Positions 45,820 through 56,105 of a stretch of 64,000 nucleotides of DNA are shown piece by piece. The stretch spans positions 54,354,807 to 54,418,806 of the forward strand of contig CM076139.1 of assembly GCA_038025085.1 (NCBI GenBank), in the 5' to 3' direction. Below the pieces are notes generated by a model that was not told the origin of the DNA, made no database searches, and was given only the letters and a program-made list of their open reading frames with translations. This DNA is from Tetragonia tetragonoides. Lineage: Eukaryota > Streptophyta > Magnoliopsida > Caryophyllales > Aizoaceae. Each line of letters starts with the position of its first letter. Position 1 is the stretch's first letter. The translations under genes were made by a program, and so were the position numbers.

Positions 45820-47257
45820 GGGTATTTTGCTTAAAACTACCGAAGTTTAGCACTTTTTGTTTAAAACTACCGCGATTTCGCAACTTTGTGAGAAACTACC
45901 TTGTTTCCATTTTTTTTTGCCAAAGACTACCATTTAACGGAAAAATGACTAACGGGGTTAACTTTGAGTGTGAACAACTTGATTTGACCATAATACCCCT
46001 CATTTATGAACCAAAAACACGTGCCCCTCACGTGTCCTTTTTATTTATCAAAACATTTCCATTTTTACATTTACCTCTTTTTTCCCTTTTCTTTCCAACA
46101 AATCCACTGTCCATCTTCTATTCTCTTTCTTCATCAATCTTTGGCAAAAATACTCCCACCATGGCATCATTTGCTTTCTTTCTTTCTGGTCTTCTCTATC
46201 TCTTGCTCCTAATGACCACCAACCAATTATTAGTTATTTAGTGGTCATCGATGACGACAAATCAAAGGCTATGGACCTCTGATTTGAGGTTAATGATCAC
46301 TTAATTTTAGTTAATTTTTTTCCTGCAAGAGCTGAGTTATGGGCTAAATTCATGGTGCATGTACTGAATTGAGGGTGGACAGCTAGTGAATGGTGGAGGA
46401 CGTTGGCAAACACCGTAAGTAGAAAAATTGGGTTGTTTTAATCACCAATTTAGAGGTAGAGCAAGTAATTTTTAATGGGCAAAATTGACTTTCGGCTAAG
46501 TGATTTGCACCAGCCAAGATGAAAAGCTGCCTATAGCAGCTGGTGTAAGCTCACCAGCCGGCAACCAAACAGCTTCAATGGATGTTGGACCAGTCAAACA
46601 GCCAACAATCCCACCAGCCACTCCAACAGCCGGCAACCAAATAGCTTCTTAGACTTTATGGTTGAGCGCTGGAACACACTCTAATTATCCCGTCTCAACT
46701 ACCTTTACTAATCTTTAGATAGAGAAAAGAGAGAGAAACCAATTCAATGGCGTCGAACTCGAACCCCAACCCCAATCTGATGAACCTCAACAAACCTTCT
46801 TCATCATTATCAACCAATGACTTTCTTACGACCATGAAAAGGAAAGATTTTTACCTGCTTGATTCAAGATCTTCAATGACAAACACAAATATGAGGTGAT
46901 CAGAGCAGAGAGGAACAAATCAGAGAGAGAAATCGAGGAGAGAGAAAGCGGAGAAGGAAGAGAGAGAAATCGAGGAGAGAGAATGGGGAAAAAAGGGGGG
47001 GGAAATAAAAGGGAATAAAAGGGGGGGAATAAAAGGGGTAAAGAGAGGGAAATGATTTTGACTCAGTCAACTAACTTAAGTGAGGGGTAATATGGTATTT
47101 TACACTCAAAGTTAACCCCGTTAGTCATTTTTCTGTCAAATGGTAGTCTTTGGCAAAAAAAAAATGGAAACAAGGTAGTTTCTCACAAAGTTGCGAAATC
47201 GCGGTAGTTTTAAACAAAAAGTGCTAAACCGAAGGTAGTTTTAAGCAAAAAAAATCC
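45820..47257. mobile_element. Mutator-like element with ~140-bp terminal inverted repeats, 1.44 kb
   Basis: The left arm (GCTTAAAACTACCGAAGTTT onward, 45829-45970) is the inverse of the right arm (about 47095-47250). The two arms share the order TTTGTTTAAAACTACCGCG, GCAACTTTGTGAGAAACTAC and AACGGGGTTAACTTTGAGTG. A 9-bp duplication AAATTCTAA flanks it exactly (45811-45819 and 47258-47266), diagnostic of Mutator-like insertion. The interior has no transposase. It contains a short open frame at 46159-46239 and two copies of CCGGCAACCAAACAGCTT-like sequence (about 46558 and 46630). Confidence 0.92.
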
Positions 47258-47627
47258 AAATTCTAATAGAGAATTTGTTTTTTTGTAAAGTACAGTGCGT
47301 GGCAAGGTGAATGATCATCATATGCTATAGATGAAACTCTGGCGAAGTTTCCTCTTGATGCAGCTAATGGTTAGAAACAAATTAAAGATCAGTTGATAGA
47401 TTGTTGTTGTTTATACTCTACTACTTTATTTGTAGCCCGCCTTAGACTTATTAAGCTGAGTAGCATAGTTTAATTAATAATAATATAATGCAGCTAATAA
47501 TGGTGATCAATGATCATCATATGCTATAAATGAAGGGTAATACTAATTAACTTTAATTTGTTATTTCTGCTTAATGGAAGAGGCGTGATCGCGTCGCCAC
47601 ATATTAATAAACAAATCATAAAGCAGC

Positions 47628-47658
<31 letters not shown>

Positions 47659-49294
47659 CTGTGTATGTATGTATGTATGTTAAACAAACAAACGGCAGAA
47701 ATGCAATCCACGTGGAATTCATTAACTGGGTCTAGCTTGCTTGCTGTTATATTTAATGAATATGAGGGACCAAACATAAGATAATGGAACACATATGAAC
47801 TCAACCAACTTCTGTTGTTCTGTTTTATTAGAGGGACTACTAATTATGAATTCAGTCAATCCTTAATCAAGGTTGAGGATTTTAATCTCATTTTGGGCAT
47901 GGAGTAGCTTTAAAATCCTTGACCAGCTATCCCACCCTTTGAAGTACCTACAAATCAGCGCAGGGAAATAGTCACTGTGATCGACGGTGGATACCCTTGA
48001 TTGTGAATCAAAAAAATAAATAAATAAATGAAAGCTGACCTCATCTCGTGCTCCACAGCCCTCTCACCTTTACACACTTTCCACTAATTAAGTAATTATA
48101 CGGCACAACAGTATTGCCCCGTACGTTACCGGTGTAGCCAGTACTCCTGGTTTTGGCAAAATTAAATCCAAATTATTAGTGGCTTCTTTCCTTCCTTAAT
48201 AATGTACATATACATGATCCTGCTTCCTACTTTTTCCCTTTTCATTTCATGTCATTGCACTCCGAATATGTTCTCCCTTCCCCACTCCCTATTTACTAAT
48301 CACTCTTCCTAGTTCCTACCTAGCTACTACATTTCTGATTTCAAATTTATGTAGTCGTAAACATATATTCTCCTATCCACTTACATTTTTTTATTTTTTT
48401 TTTATCATTAATAGCTTGTATTGCCTCTCATTTTTCATGTTAACCTTAATTAAAGATTTGCAAGTTCAATATATACTCCGTATCATGGATATGGGATATT
48501 TTAGGAGCCGTCTATTTATTATTTATAACATAAGACTTTACTATTAAGTACTAGTTAAAATAGTCATTTGTCCGTCGCACTTAACAATTATCCAAAGAAA
48601 TAGGTTATTGTGTGTAATATTATTGATGTACGATAGTGTAGGAAAATATAGATACACACACAAAAATCCAATTAAGGGTTGGAAAGGACATAGCATGATC
48701 TATGCAAAATGGGGGGGGGGGGTTACATAATGATTAGGCAACAACATGTTAATAAATTTTAATTGTTAAGATAGTAACATATTTTGGTAAAGTTTCATGT
48801 CTTTTTAATTTATATTATTATTGGAGCAAAATAACAATTCAAAGCAATTGCTCTTGTGATTTAGCTAGAGAATTAGAGACTCCACATATATGATAGTATA
48901 TAGGACTGATTAATTTCCTAACTAGTATATTTGTTGATAGTTTAAAGTTAAGAGTAAGAGCAACCGAAAAGATTAGTGTAATAGTTGATGCAAATTTCCC
49001 AAGAACATCAAAAACAGAGTCAATGACAATCTCTCCTTGTATACATTACCGAGCAAAATTGAAGAAAGCAGCAAAGAGCCACAATACCAAAAACAAAGAA
49101 ATTAAAGTTATATGCTCCATTTGGAATGGATCATCTCTCGATTAAATAAGCTCTGATATAGAGAGCACAACCAAAATTGTCACCCCTTAATTATATATAG
49201 AGGTGGGTGTTTCCTTAGGAAATTAAGGATTAAAGATGGAGGATGACAAAAATGTTGCCTTTAAAAATTAAAGGCACATAATTAAATTAATTAA
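47258..49294. other. Spacer 3' of the GLUTAMINE DUMPER gene
   Basis: No gene is seen. The stretch has a (TA)n run at 47627-47653, GTAT repeats at 47665-47680, a SINE-type 3' end near 47971-48010 and a poly(G) run at 48710-48723. The GDU 3' UTR must lie just below 49295. Confidence 0.5.
47971..48028 (+). mobile_element. SINE 3'-end fragment
   Basis: ATAGTCACTGTGATCGACGG, continuing TGGATACCCTTG, is nearly the same as the 3' end of the SINE at 17970-18191 and is followed by an A-rich tail. The sequence upstream does not match that SINE, so this is either a truncated copy or another family sharing the same 3' end. Confidence 0.55.
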
Positions 49295-49852
49295 TCAGTG
49301 ATCTGAATTATTCCCATCTTCATGTTTAGGCTTGTCATCACCATCTTCATCTTCATCTTCATCATCATCATCAACAGTAGTACTAGAACTCTCATTATTA
49401 TTGCACCCTTCTTTGGTAATAGCAACAGGATGATGAGGCAAAAGAGAAATACCAGTAATTTTGGAAATTAGTATAGCAGGGGTTGCTAAGAAGGTGGGTT
49501 TATGTTCCCCTGCCATAATAACTACAATCTTTTCTTCATAAACAGGAGCTCCATTTATCTTACTAAGCCCATCTCCTTTACTCCAATTTTCCAAATCTCT
49601 CTCCTGATCTTCATTATTGCTATTATCATCTGATCTTGAAAGGCGCCAATAGGAACATGCTAATATGAGGAGGGCAAAGGCTATGAGGCCTAGCATCGCG
49701 GCTAGGCCTCCGAACAGGTACGGCACAGGTGAGTGCCATGGAGACCTGCTTATGGTTGTTGTTGCTTCAGGTGCTAATACTGAGTGCTTTGTTGATGATA
49801 CTGATGTTGTGGCGCTTGAGCTACTGGTGCTTGTGTCAAAGGTGGTTCTCAT
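49295..49852 (-). CDS. GLUTAMINE DUMPER (GDU) family membrane protein
   Basis: A single exon encodes 185 residues. The Ser/Thr-rich N-terminus is followed by SPWHSPVPYLFGGLAAMLGL, the GDU signature that starts the only membrane helix (about 44-68). The cytoplasmic VIMAG motif lies at 111-115, followed by KPTFLATP. The C-terminus has an acidic run (161-173, Asp/Glu) that is unusual in length. GDU proteins are plant-specific, sit in the plasma membrane and raise amino-acid export; they interact with LOG2-type ubiquitin ligases through the VIMAG region. All key residues are present, so the gene looks functional. Single-exon structure is normal for the family. Confidence 0.96.
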   Translation of the reverse strand: MRTTFDTSTSSSSATTSVSSTKHSVLAPEATTTISRSPWHSPVPYLFGGLAAMLGLIAFALLILACSYWRLSRSDDNSNNEDQERDLENWSKGDGLSKINGAPVYEEKIVVIMAGEHKPTFLATPAILISKITGISLLPHHPVAITKEGCNNNESSSTTVDDDDEDEDEDGDDKPKHEDGNNSDH

Positions 49853-49955
49853 TTTTGTATTGCTTTTTGTTTTGTTTTTGGTTAGTGTTGTTTTTGTTGT
49901 GACTTGTGACTGGTGTGTGTTTGGATGTGAGTGGTTGTGAATGGGTGAGTGGCTG

Positions 49956-49963
49956 TATTTATA
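49956..49963 (-). promoter_or_regulatory. TATA box of the GDU gene
   Basis: TATAAATA on the minus strand lies about 100 bp upstream of the ATG at 49852. Confidence 0.65.
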
Positions 49964-49998
49964 GGAAGGGGAGAAAAGCAGGAGAGAGACTTTTGGGA

Positions 49999-49999
49999 A

Positions 50000-50040
<41 letters not shown>

Positions 50041-50041
50041 A
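49999..50041. repeat. (GA)n microsatellite in the GDU promoter
   Basis: An almost pure GA run (CT on the GDU sense strand) sits 35-80 bp upstream of the TATA box. GA/CT runs near plant promoters can bind BBR/BPC factors, but no function is shown here. Confidence 0.85.
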
Positions 50042-50299
50042 AGGAAGCAGTGATAATTAAATGGATCACAGATTCTGCAATGTTGGATTGTAGGAGGGAG
50101 TTGGGAGGGTGCTTGATGGGCAAGCTTAAACAAGGTATGGGGAAACTCGGATCCTAAAAGTATCCCAGTGCTCTCATAATATGGAATTAGAGTAGTACTA
50201 GTAATTTATTACTTTAAATTTATCGATTACCACATGTTAATTAGTAATAAGAACGATCCTAAACATGCGAATTTGGAATTTGTTTATGTTGGGGGTGAG

Positions 50300-53097
50300 T
50301 AAAAAAAACTTTCCCCTTATGGATGTGGTGGACCAAATTAGGGCTAATATTTTCGCACCACATCATACAAGACATCCTAGGAAACATGGAAGACCCATAT
50401 AGTCCGTCATCAGGTCCTTGATATGCTTGTAAGTGCATTTTCACGATACACTAATATAAGGGCCCGAATACCGAAAATATGGGTGACATCGAAGTTCGGG
50501 ATCGGGATCGGAATGACCCTCCCCGGATACCTAGAGTCATCTAGGTTGACGATAAACCCCCCCCAAGAAGTATAGGCAAAAATGACACCTGGGCCCGAAA
50601 AGTAGAAAACGAAGGCTATAATCCACGTTTTTTGTGCTTTCGAGAGGCTCCGAAACAAAGATAGATATTTTCGCACCAGATAGCACGGGTTATCCTTAGG
50701 GGACATGGGATGCCCCTGAGGTCGCTTATCCCGTCCCTAATAGATTTGGAAGGGCGCTTTACGAGACACTTGTATAAGGACCGAAACACCAAAATTAAGG
50801 GAATATTGAAATTCGGGGATCCGGACGACCCACCTGGGGCACTGAGGGTCCTCTAGGGTCATGATATACCCCCTTAGAAGCTTGGATAAAAATGACATTC
50901 AGGCTCCGGGAAGCCAAAAACAAAAATGACATCCACGTTTTTTGGGCTTCCAGGGGGCCCCGAAACGAAGGTAGACTTTTTCGCACTATATCGCACGGGA
51001 GACCCTAGGGGACATGTGAGGCCCCCGAGGACGATGATCCGGTCCCTAAGAGGCTTGGAAGGGCCTTTTATGGGACACTAATGTTTGTAAGAGCTGTTGG
51101 AACACCGAAGGCATGGATGAAATCGAAGTTCGGGGATCCAGATGACCCTCTCGGGGCACCGAGGGTCCTCTAGGGCCATGATAGACACCTCGCAGAAGTT
51201 TGGAAAAAAATGAAAATCGGGCCACGGGAAGCCGAAAATGAAGGCATCCACGTTTTTTGGGCTTCCGGGGGTCCCAGAACGAAGGTAGGTATTTTTGCAC
51301 AACATCGCACGGGACACCCCCAGGGGACATGGAAGGCCCCCAAGTCGATTATCCAGACCCTAATAGGCTTGGAAGGGCGTTTTACGGGATACTGACGTAA
51401 GAGCCGGAACACCAAAGGAACGTTTGATATCAAAGTTCGGGGATCCGGATGACCCTTTCGGAGCATTGAGGGTACTCTAGGGTCATGATAGACCCCCCGG
51501 ATAAGTTTGGAGAAAAATGTCATTCGGGCTCCGGGAAGCCGAGAACGAAGCCTATAATCCACGTTTTTTGGGCTTTCGGGGGATCCGAGAACGAAGGTAG
51601 ATTTTTTCGCACAATATTGCACGAGAGACCCCTAGGGGACATGGGAGGCCCCCGAGGTCGATTATCCGGTCACTAATAGGCTTGGAAGGACGTTTTACGG
51701 GACACTGATGTAAGAGCCGACCGAACACCGAAGGCATGGATGAAATCAAAGTTTGGGGATCCAGATGATGCTCCCGGGGCACCGAGGGTCCTCTAGGGTC
51801 ATGATAGACCCCGCGGAGAAGTTTGGACAAAAATAAAAATCGGGCCACGTGAAGCCGTAAACGAAGGCTATAATCCACGTTTTTTGGGCTTCCGTGAGGC
51901 CCCAGAACGAAAGTAGATATTTTTGCACCATATGGCACGGAACACCCCTAGGGGACATGGGAGGCCGTCGAGGTCGATTATCTAGTCCCTCATAGGCTAG
52001 GAAGGGCGTTTTATGGGACACTGATGTAAGAGCAGAAACACCGAAAGCACGTATGATATCGAAGTTCGGGGATCCGGATGCCCCTCACGGGGCACTTGAG
52101 GGTCCTCTAGGGTCATGATTGACCCCTCGGAGAAGTTTGGACAAAAATGACGTTCGGGCTCCGGGAAGCCGAAAACGAAGGCTATAATCCACATTTTTGG
52201 GCTTCCGTGAGGCCCCAGAACAAAGGTAGATATTTTTGCACCATATCAAATGGGACACCCCAATGGGACATGGGAGGCCCCCGAGGTCGATTATCCGGTC
52301 CCTAACAGGCTTGGAAGGGCGTTTTACGGGACACTGATGTAAGAGCCGGAACACTGGAGGTACGTATGATATCGAAGTTCGGGGATCCGAATGCCCCTCC
52401 CGGGGCACTGAGGGTTCTCTAGGGTCATGATAGACCCCCCGGAGAAGTTTGGACAAAAATAAAGTTCGGGCTTCGGGAAGCTGAAAACGAAGGCTATATC
52501 CACGTTTTTTAGGCTTTCGTGAGGCCCCAGAACGAAGTTTGATATTTTTGCACCATATCACACGGGAGACCCCTAGGGGACATGGGAGGCCCCCGAGGTC
52601 AATTATCCGGCCCCTAACAGGCTTGGAAGGACGTTTTACCGGACACTGATGTAAGAGCCGGAACACTGAAGGTACGTATGATATCGAAGTTCGGGGATCC
52701 AGATGGCCCTCGCGAGGCACTGAGGGGTCCTCTAGGGTCATGATAGACCCCCAGGAGAAGTTTGGATAAAAATGACATTCGGGCTCCGGGAAGCCGAAAA
52801 TGAAGGCTTAATCCACCTCTTTTGGGCTTCCCGGGGGGCCTAGAATGAATGTAGATTTTTCGCACGGGAGACCCCTAGGGGACATGGGAGGTCCCCAAGG
52901 TCGATTATCCGGTCCCTAACAGGCTTGGAAGGGCGTTTTACGAGACACTGATGTAAGAGCCGGAACACCGAAGACATGTATGATATCAAAGTTCGGGGAT
53001 TCGGATGACCCTGCCGGGCACTAAGGGTCCTCTAGGTTCATAAATGACCCCTCGGAGAAGTTTGGACAAAAATAACGTTCGGGCTTCGGAGCTCGTA
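50300..53097 (+). repeat. ~313-bp tandem repeat, array B (about 9 units)
   Basis: The landmark CTCTAG (or CATCTAG) falls at about 50539, 50851, 51168, 51475, 51791, 52105, 52418, 52730 and 53030, with spacings of 300-317 (most 312-316). Each unit has AAGTTCGGGGATCCGGATG, the CTCTAGGGTCATGATAGACC segment, AAGTTTGGACAAAAATGAC, GCCGAAAACGAAGGCTATAA, TCCACGTTTTTTGGGCTTCC and CATGGGAGGCCCCCGAGGTC. The array is distinctly GC-richer than its AT-rich surroundings. It ends abruptly at about 53097. Long minus-strand open frames across it are listed as rejected. Confidence 0.95.
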
Positions 53098-56000
53098 AGA
53101 TAACTAATCATATGCTTAATAAACACTATTCTGAAATTCCTACTATATTTTTCACTTGATAAATCTCGAATGTATGCAATAACCTACAAACCACACACAT
53201 ATTAGGCAAGCGAACAAGATAAACTTGAAGACAGGCTCAACAAAGAGAGCTTAGTGGAAACCATGGTCATTGCTAGCATGAAATCTAACCTCACAACCAA
53301 CTATGCTATCCTTTTGGGGCTTCACTACATATTAATACATGTATAATATGTTGCGTTAGATGTGTTAGGTGTATAGACTATGTCTATATATATGTCTATA
53401 TATATAAATCTATGTACATATAATAGTAGGAGTACTACGTTACACGCACTGACATCAAAATGCAAATCTTATCCAGATTCCAATATTATTAGTACTTTTA
53501 GTTATTGATCACTTTCATCTCCTGGCATAATGAGTTCGATCATATTGATACCAAAAGCTATAAATAGTGGAAATGCACTGAAAACTGTTACTGGAGTGCA
53601 ATGGAATAAGATGATGAGATCAGTCCCACTATATTCATTAGTCTTGAAAAGAAGATGAATAAGGAATAATATTGTGGGTAAAGCAAGTAACAAATTGTTC
53701 TCCCGCATTAACTATTTCAACACACAACTATTAGTATATGCTTTAAGAGCAGATATGTTATTATATGTATGCTCTGTGCCATTGCTGTCTAATTCATTGT
53801 AATTCATGTAGTGATATGTGACCTAATCAAGCTACCCATCCATTTTAAATTTTCATCATACTATGCGCGCGCTTTACTATAATAATGGGATCATGCATAC
53901 TAAGGGTAATATAATTACAACATTAATTGTTACATCAGGAATTATTTATGTACTTATACTAGCTAGGACCCACTAATTTTCATCAATTACTTGGTGGCTC
54001 ATTCACTAACACTAATCTCAGTATATTTTAATCAAATTGGATACAAATCATACAATAACAGATATCAAACGATACGGTTTTTACTTTTATCAGCATCATT
54101 AATTAGAAAATGGAATATGATATATGGATTATGATTTGCATGTTCTGGAAACTATATATACAGTATTTATAGAGTTTTACTTATTTTTACACTTGAAAAA
54201 GAGTTTGGGCAAATATTCCACCGCGTCTACAAATAAATATTCTACCGTTATTGTGAAGCTTGCAATTGATTAGCTACATGATGAAGTCATTTGATTTGAG
54301 TGAAATATAATGCATAGAATATAGAGAGGTATTCTTTATAGTAATTGGATAAGGCTAGCTTAGCTACATATAGTGGCAAACGAAAGTACGTAGTATCGAA
54401 AAATATAGTGATCTGAGCAGGGCATATTTCAGATTTAACTTGCTATGTTTGACATTTGATGAAGACATCTAATGAGCAACTTGCATGTGACAAACTTAAA
54501 GAGAGATTCTGTTGTCCCCAAGATTGGTTGCAATTAAGGATGTGTATTTTCTTAGAGATGTGGTTGATGTGGTGGTACTGCCTCCTGCTTTAATTTAGTT
54601 TGTGTCTTCTAGTTTTATGGTCTTCTATAATAAAGGACCGACGTATCTACAGTATTATCTTTCTGGATTTGCCATTGTCAAGCGCCTGGTTATATATAAA
54701 AGAGCATAAGCTCTTAATAAATAATACTGTAATTAGTAAATTTACCAGCTAGAATCCATGTGGAAATTTAAACTCATATCACTAGAACCACTAAACAGAT
54801 TTCCACTAATGTGCTAGGTGTTCTGTGTCGAAGCTTTATATTTCAATAATTTTTGTGTAATTATAGAATGAGGTAACTTTTATCGTTAGACAATCTTATA
54901 CAAATTTTGTGAAAAATGTTAGAGTGCTTAATATATCAAAGTACGAAAACTTATAATTCCCGAACATTTCAAAATACGTAGTATTATTCTTGTGTTTTTA
55001 TATCTCTCAGTTGACCTTATATAAGATTGTCTCGTGTTTTTGTTTTTTGTTGGGCCCTTTAAGCTATTTCTCAAGATCAGCATCGTCATTGATCGATCAG
55101 GTGGATTTTGATTTGGAGAGCTTTATAAATTTGATTCTGATGGAGAAGACACTATAATAATAAATAAAGTAGTTGGCCCGTGCATCAAATGCTAATTAAT
55201 TGTAGCACCACCACACCACACCACTTAATATAAATATAAAGCACCCAAAAAGAAAAACTTGTGTGGATAATATATAGTACTAGTACTCCATATAAACAAC
55301 TTGTGTGCATAAAGAAGGGACGCGGCAACAAGATTGGCCAAATGAAATTGTACGCATAAAAAAAAGCCAAAAGATTAGCTTCCAAATCAATCAAAACCAT
55401 TTATGATTTGATGTGCCAATGCGAGGTAGTTGCTTCAAAATGGCTATGGCTATCATGGACAATCATTTCAATCCATTTGCGGTGGAATCTCCTGACAAAT
55501 ATCTTATACCAAGGTACACAAAACACTACAATGGTTAATGGGATTAATTAAAGAAAGGTCCATTTTTTAAGTGAACAATGACGTTAGCTTATCCACCAAC
55601 TTTTGCTCTTTCTTGTTTTTTCATATTTGGGGAGTTGACAAGCTCTGTTTTAAAGATGAAAGACATAAAACTGTTGAGCTAGTGGCCATTGATTGAAAAG
55701 GCCCCGAAACCATAAGGTGGCCAAAGCTTATAACTTTGATTCAGATAAGCAAATGCCCTCTGTAATCAACTCAAGTAATTAAGGTGCTCCATAACATAAC
55801 ATTATGAATTGACTCGTATATAGACTGATACGCAAAGCAAGATTACAAAGTATATCACCTGATACAAGTTCGAAATTAGGGTGCTATTGTATTATGTACT
55901 CTCCTAAAAGCAAAACTAAACCCAAGTAGATACAAGAGACGTGCAAGGGCACAAAATAAAACAAAAGAAACAAAAGCCCCTGAATTTTATTAATATGCAA

Positions 56001-56105
56001 CCCAGGAAAAACGGTGGGACTGATCGAGAGAACAAAAGAAAGGAAGAATATCTAACCAAAAGAGGAATTTTAGGGTCAACCATACAACTTGGCGAGGCGA
56101 AAAAA
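53098..56105. other. AT-rich spacer between array B and MON1
   Basis: No established gene is seen. A TATATG/TATATA repeat lies at 53380-53410. A 68-codon minus-strand open frame (53502-53708) is listed separately. Confidence 0.5.
53502..53708 (-). CDS. Possible small membrane protein, unrecognised
   Basis: A 68-codon frame with ATG encodes two hydrophobic stretches (about residues 5-21 and 29-58, including TDLIILFHCTPVTVF) and an acidic end, PGDESDQ. I do not recognise it. It lies alone in AT-rich DNA, with no neighbouring exon seen. It could be a chance frame, a remnant of a membrane-protein exon, or a real short gene. Confidence 0.2.
   Translation of the reverse strand: MRENNLLLALPTILFLIHLLFKTNEYSGTDLIILFHCTPVTVFSAFPLFIAFGINMIELIMPGDESDQ

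Noticed and set aside
51046..53040. Annotating the long minus-strand frames of array B as genes
   Set aside because: They arise from a low-stop, GC-rich tandem repeat with period near a multiple of three, differ in phase between units and lack recognisable domains or start context. Kept as a finding only.
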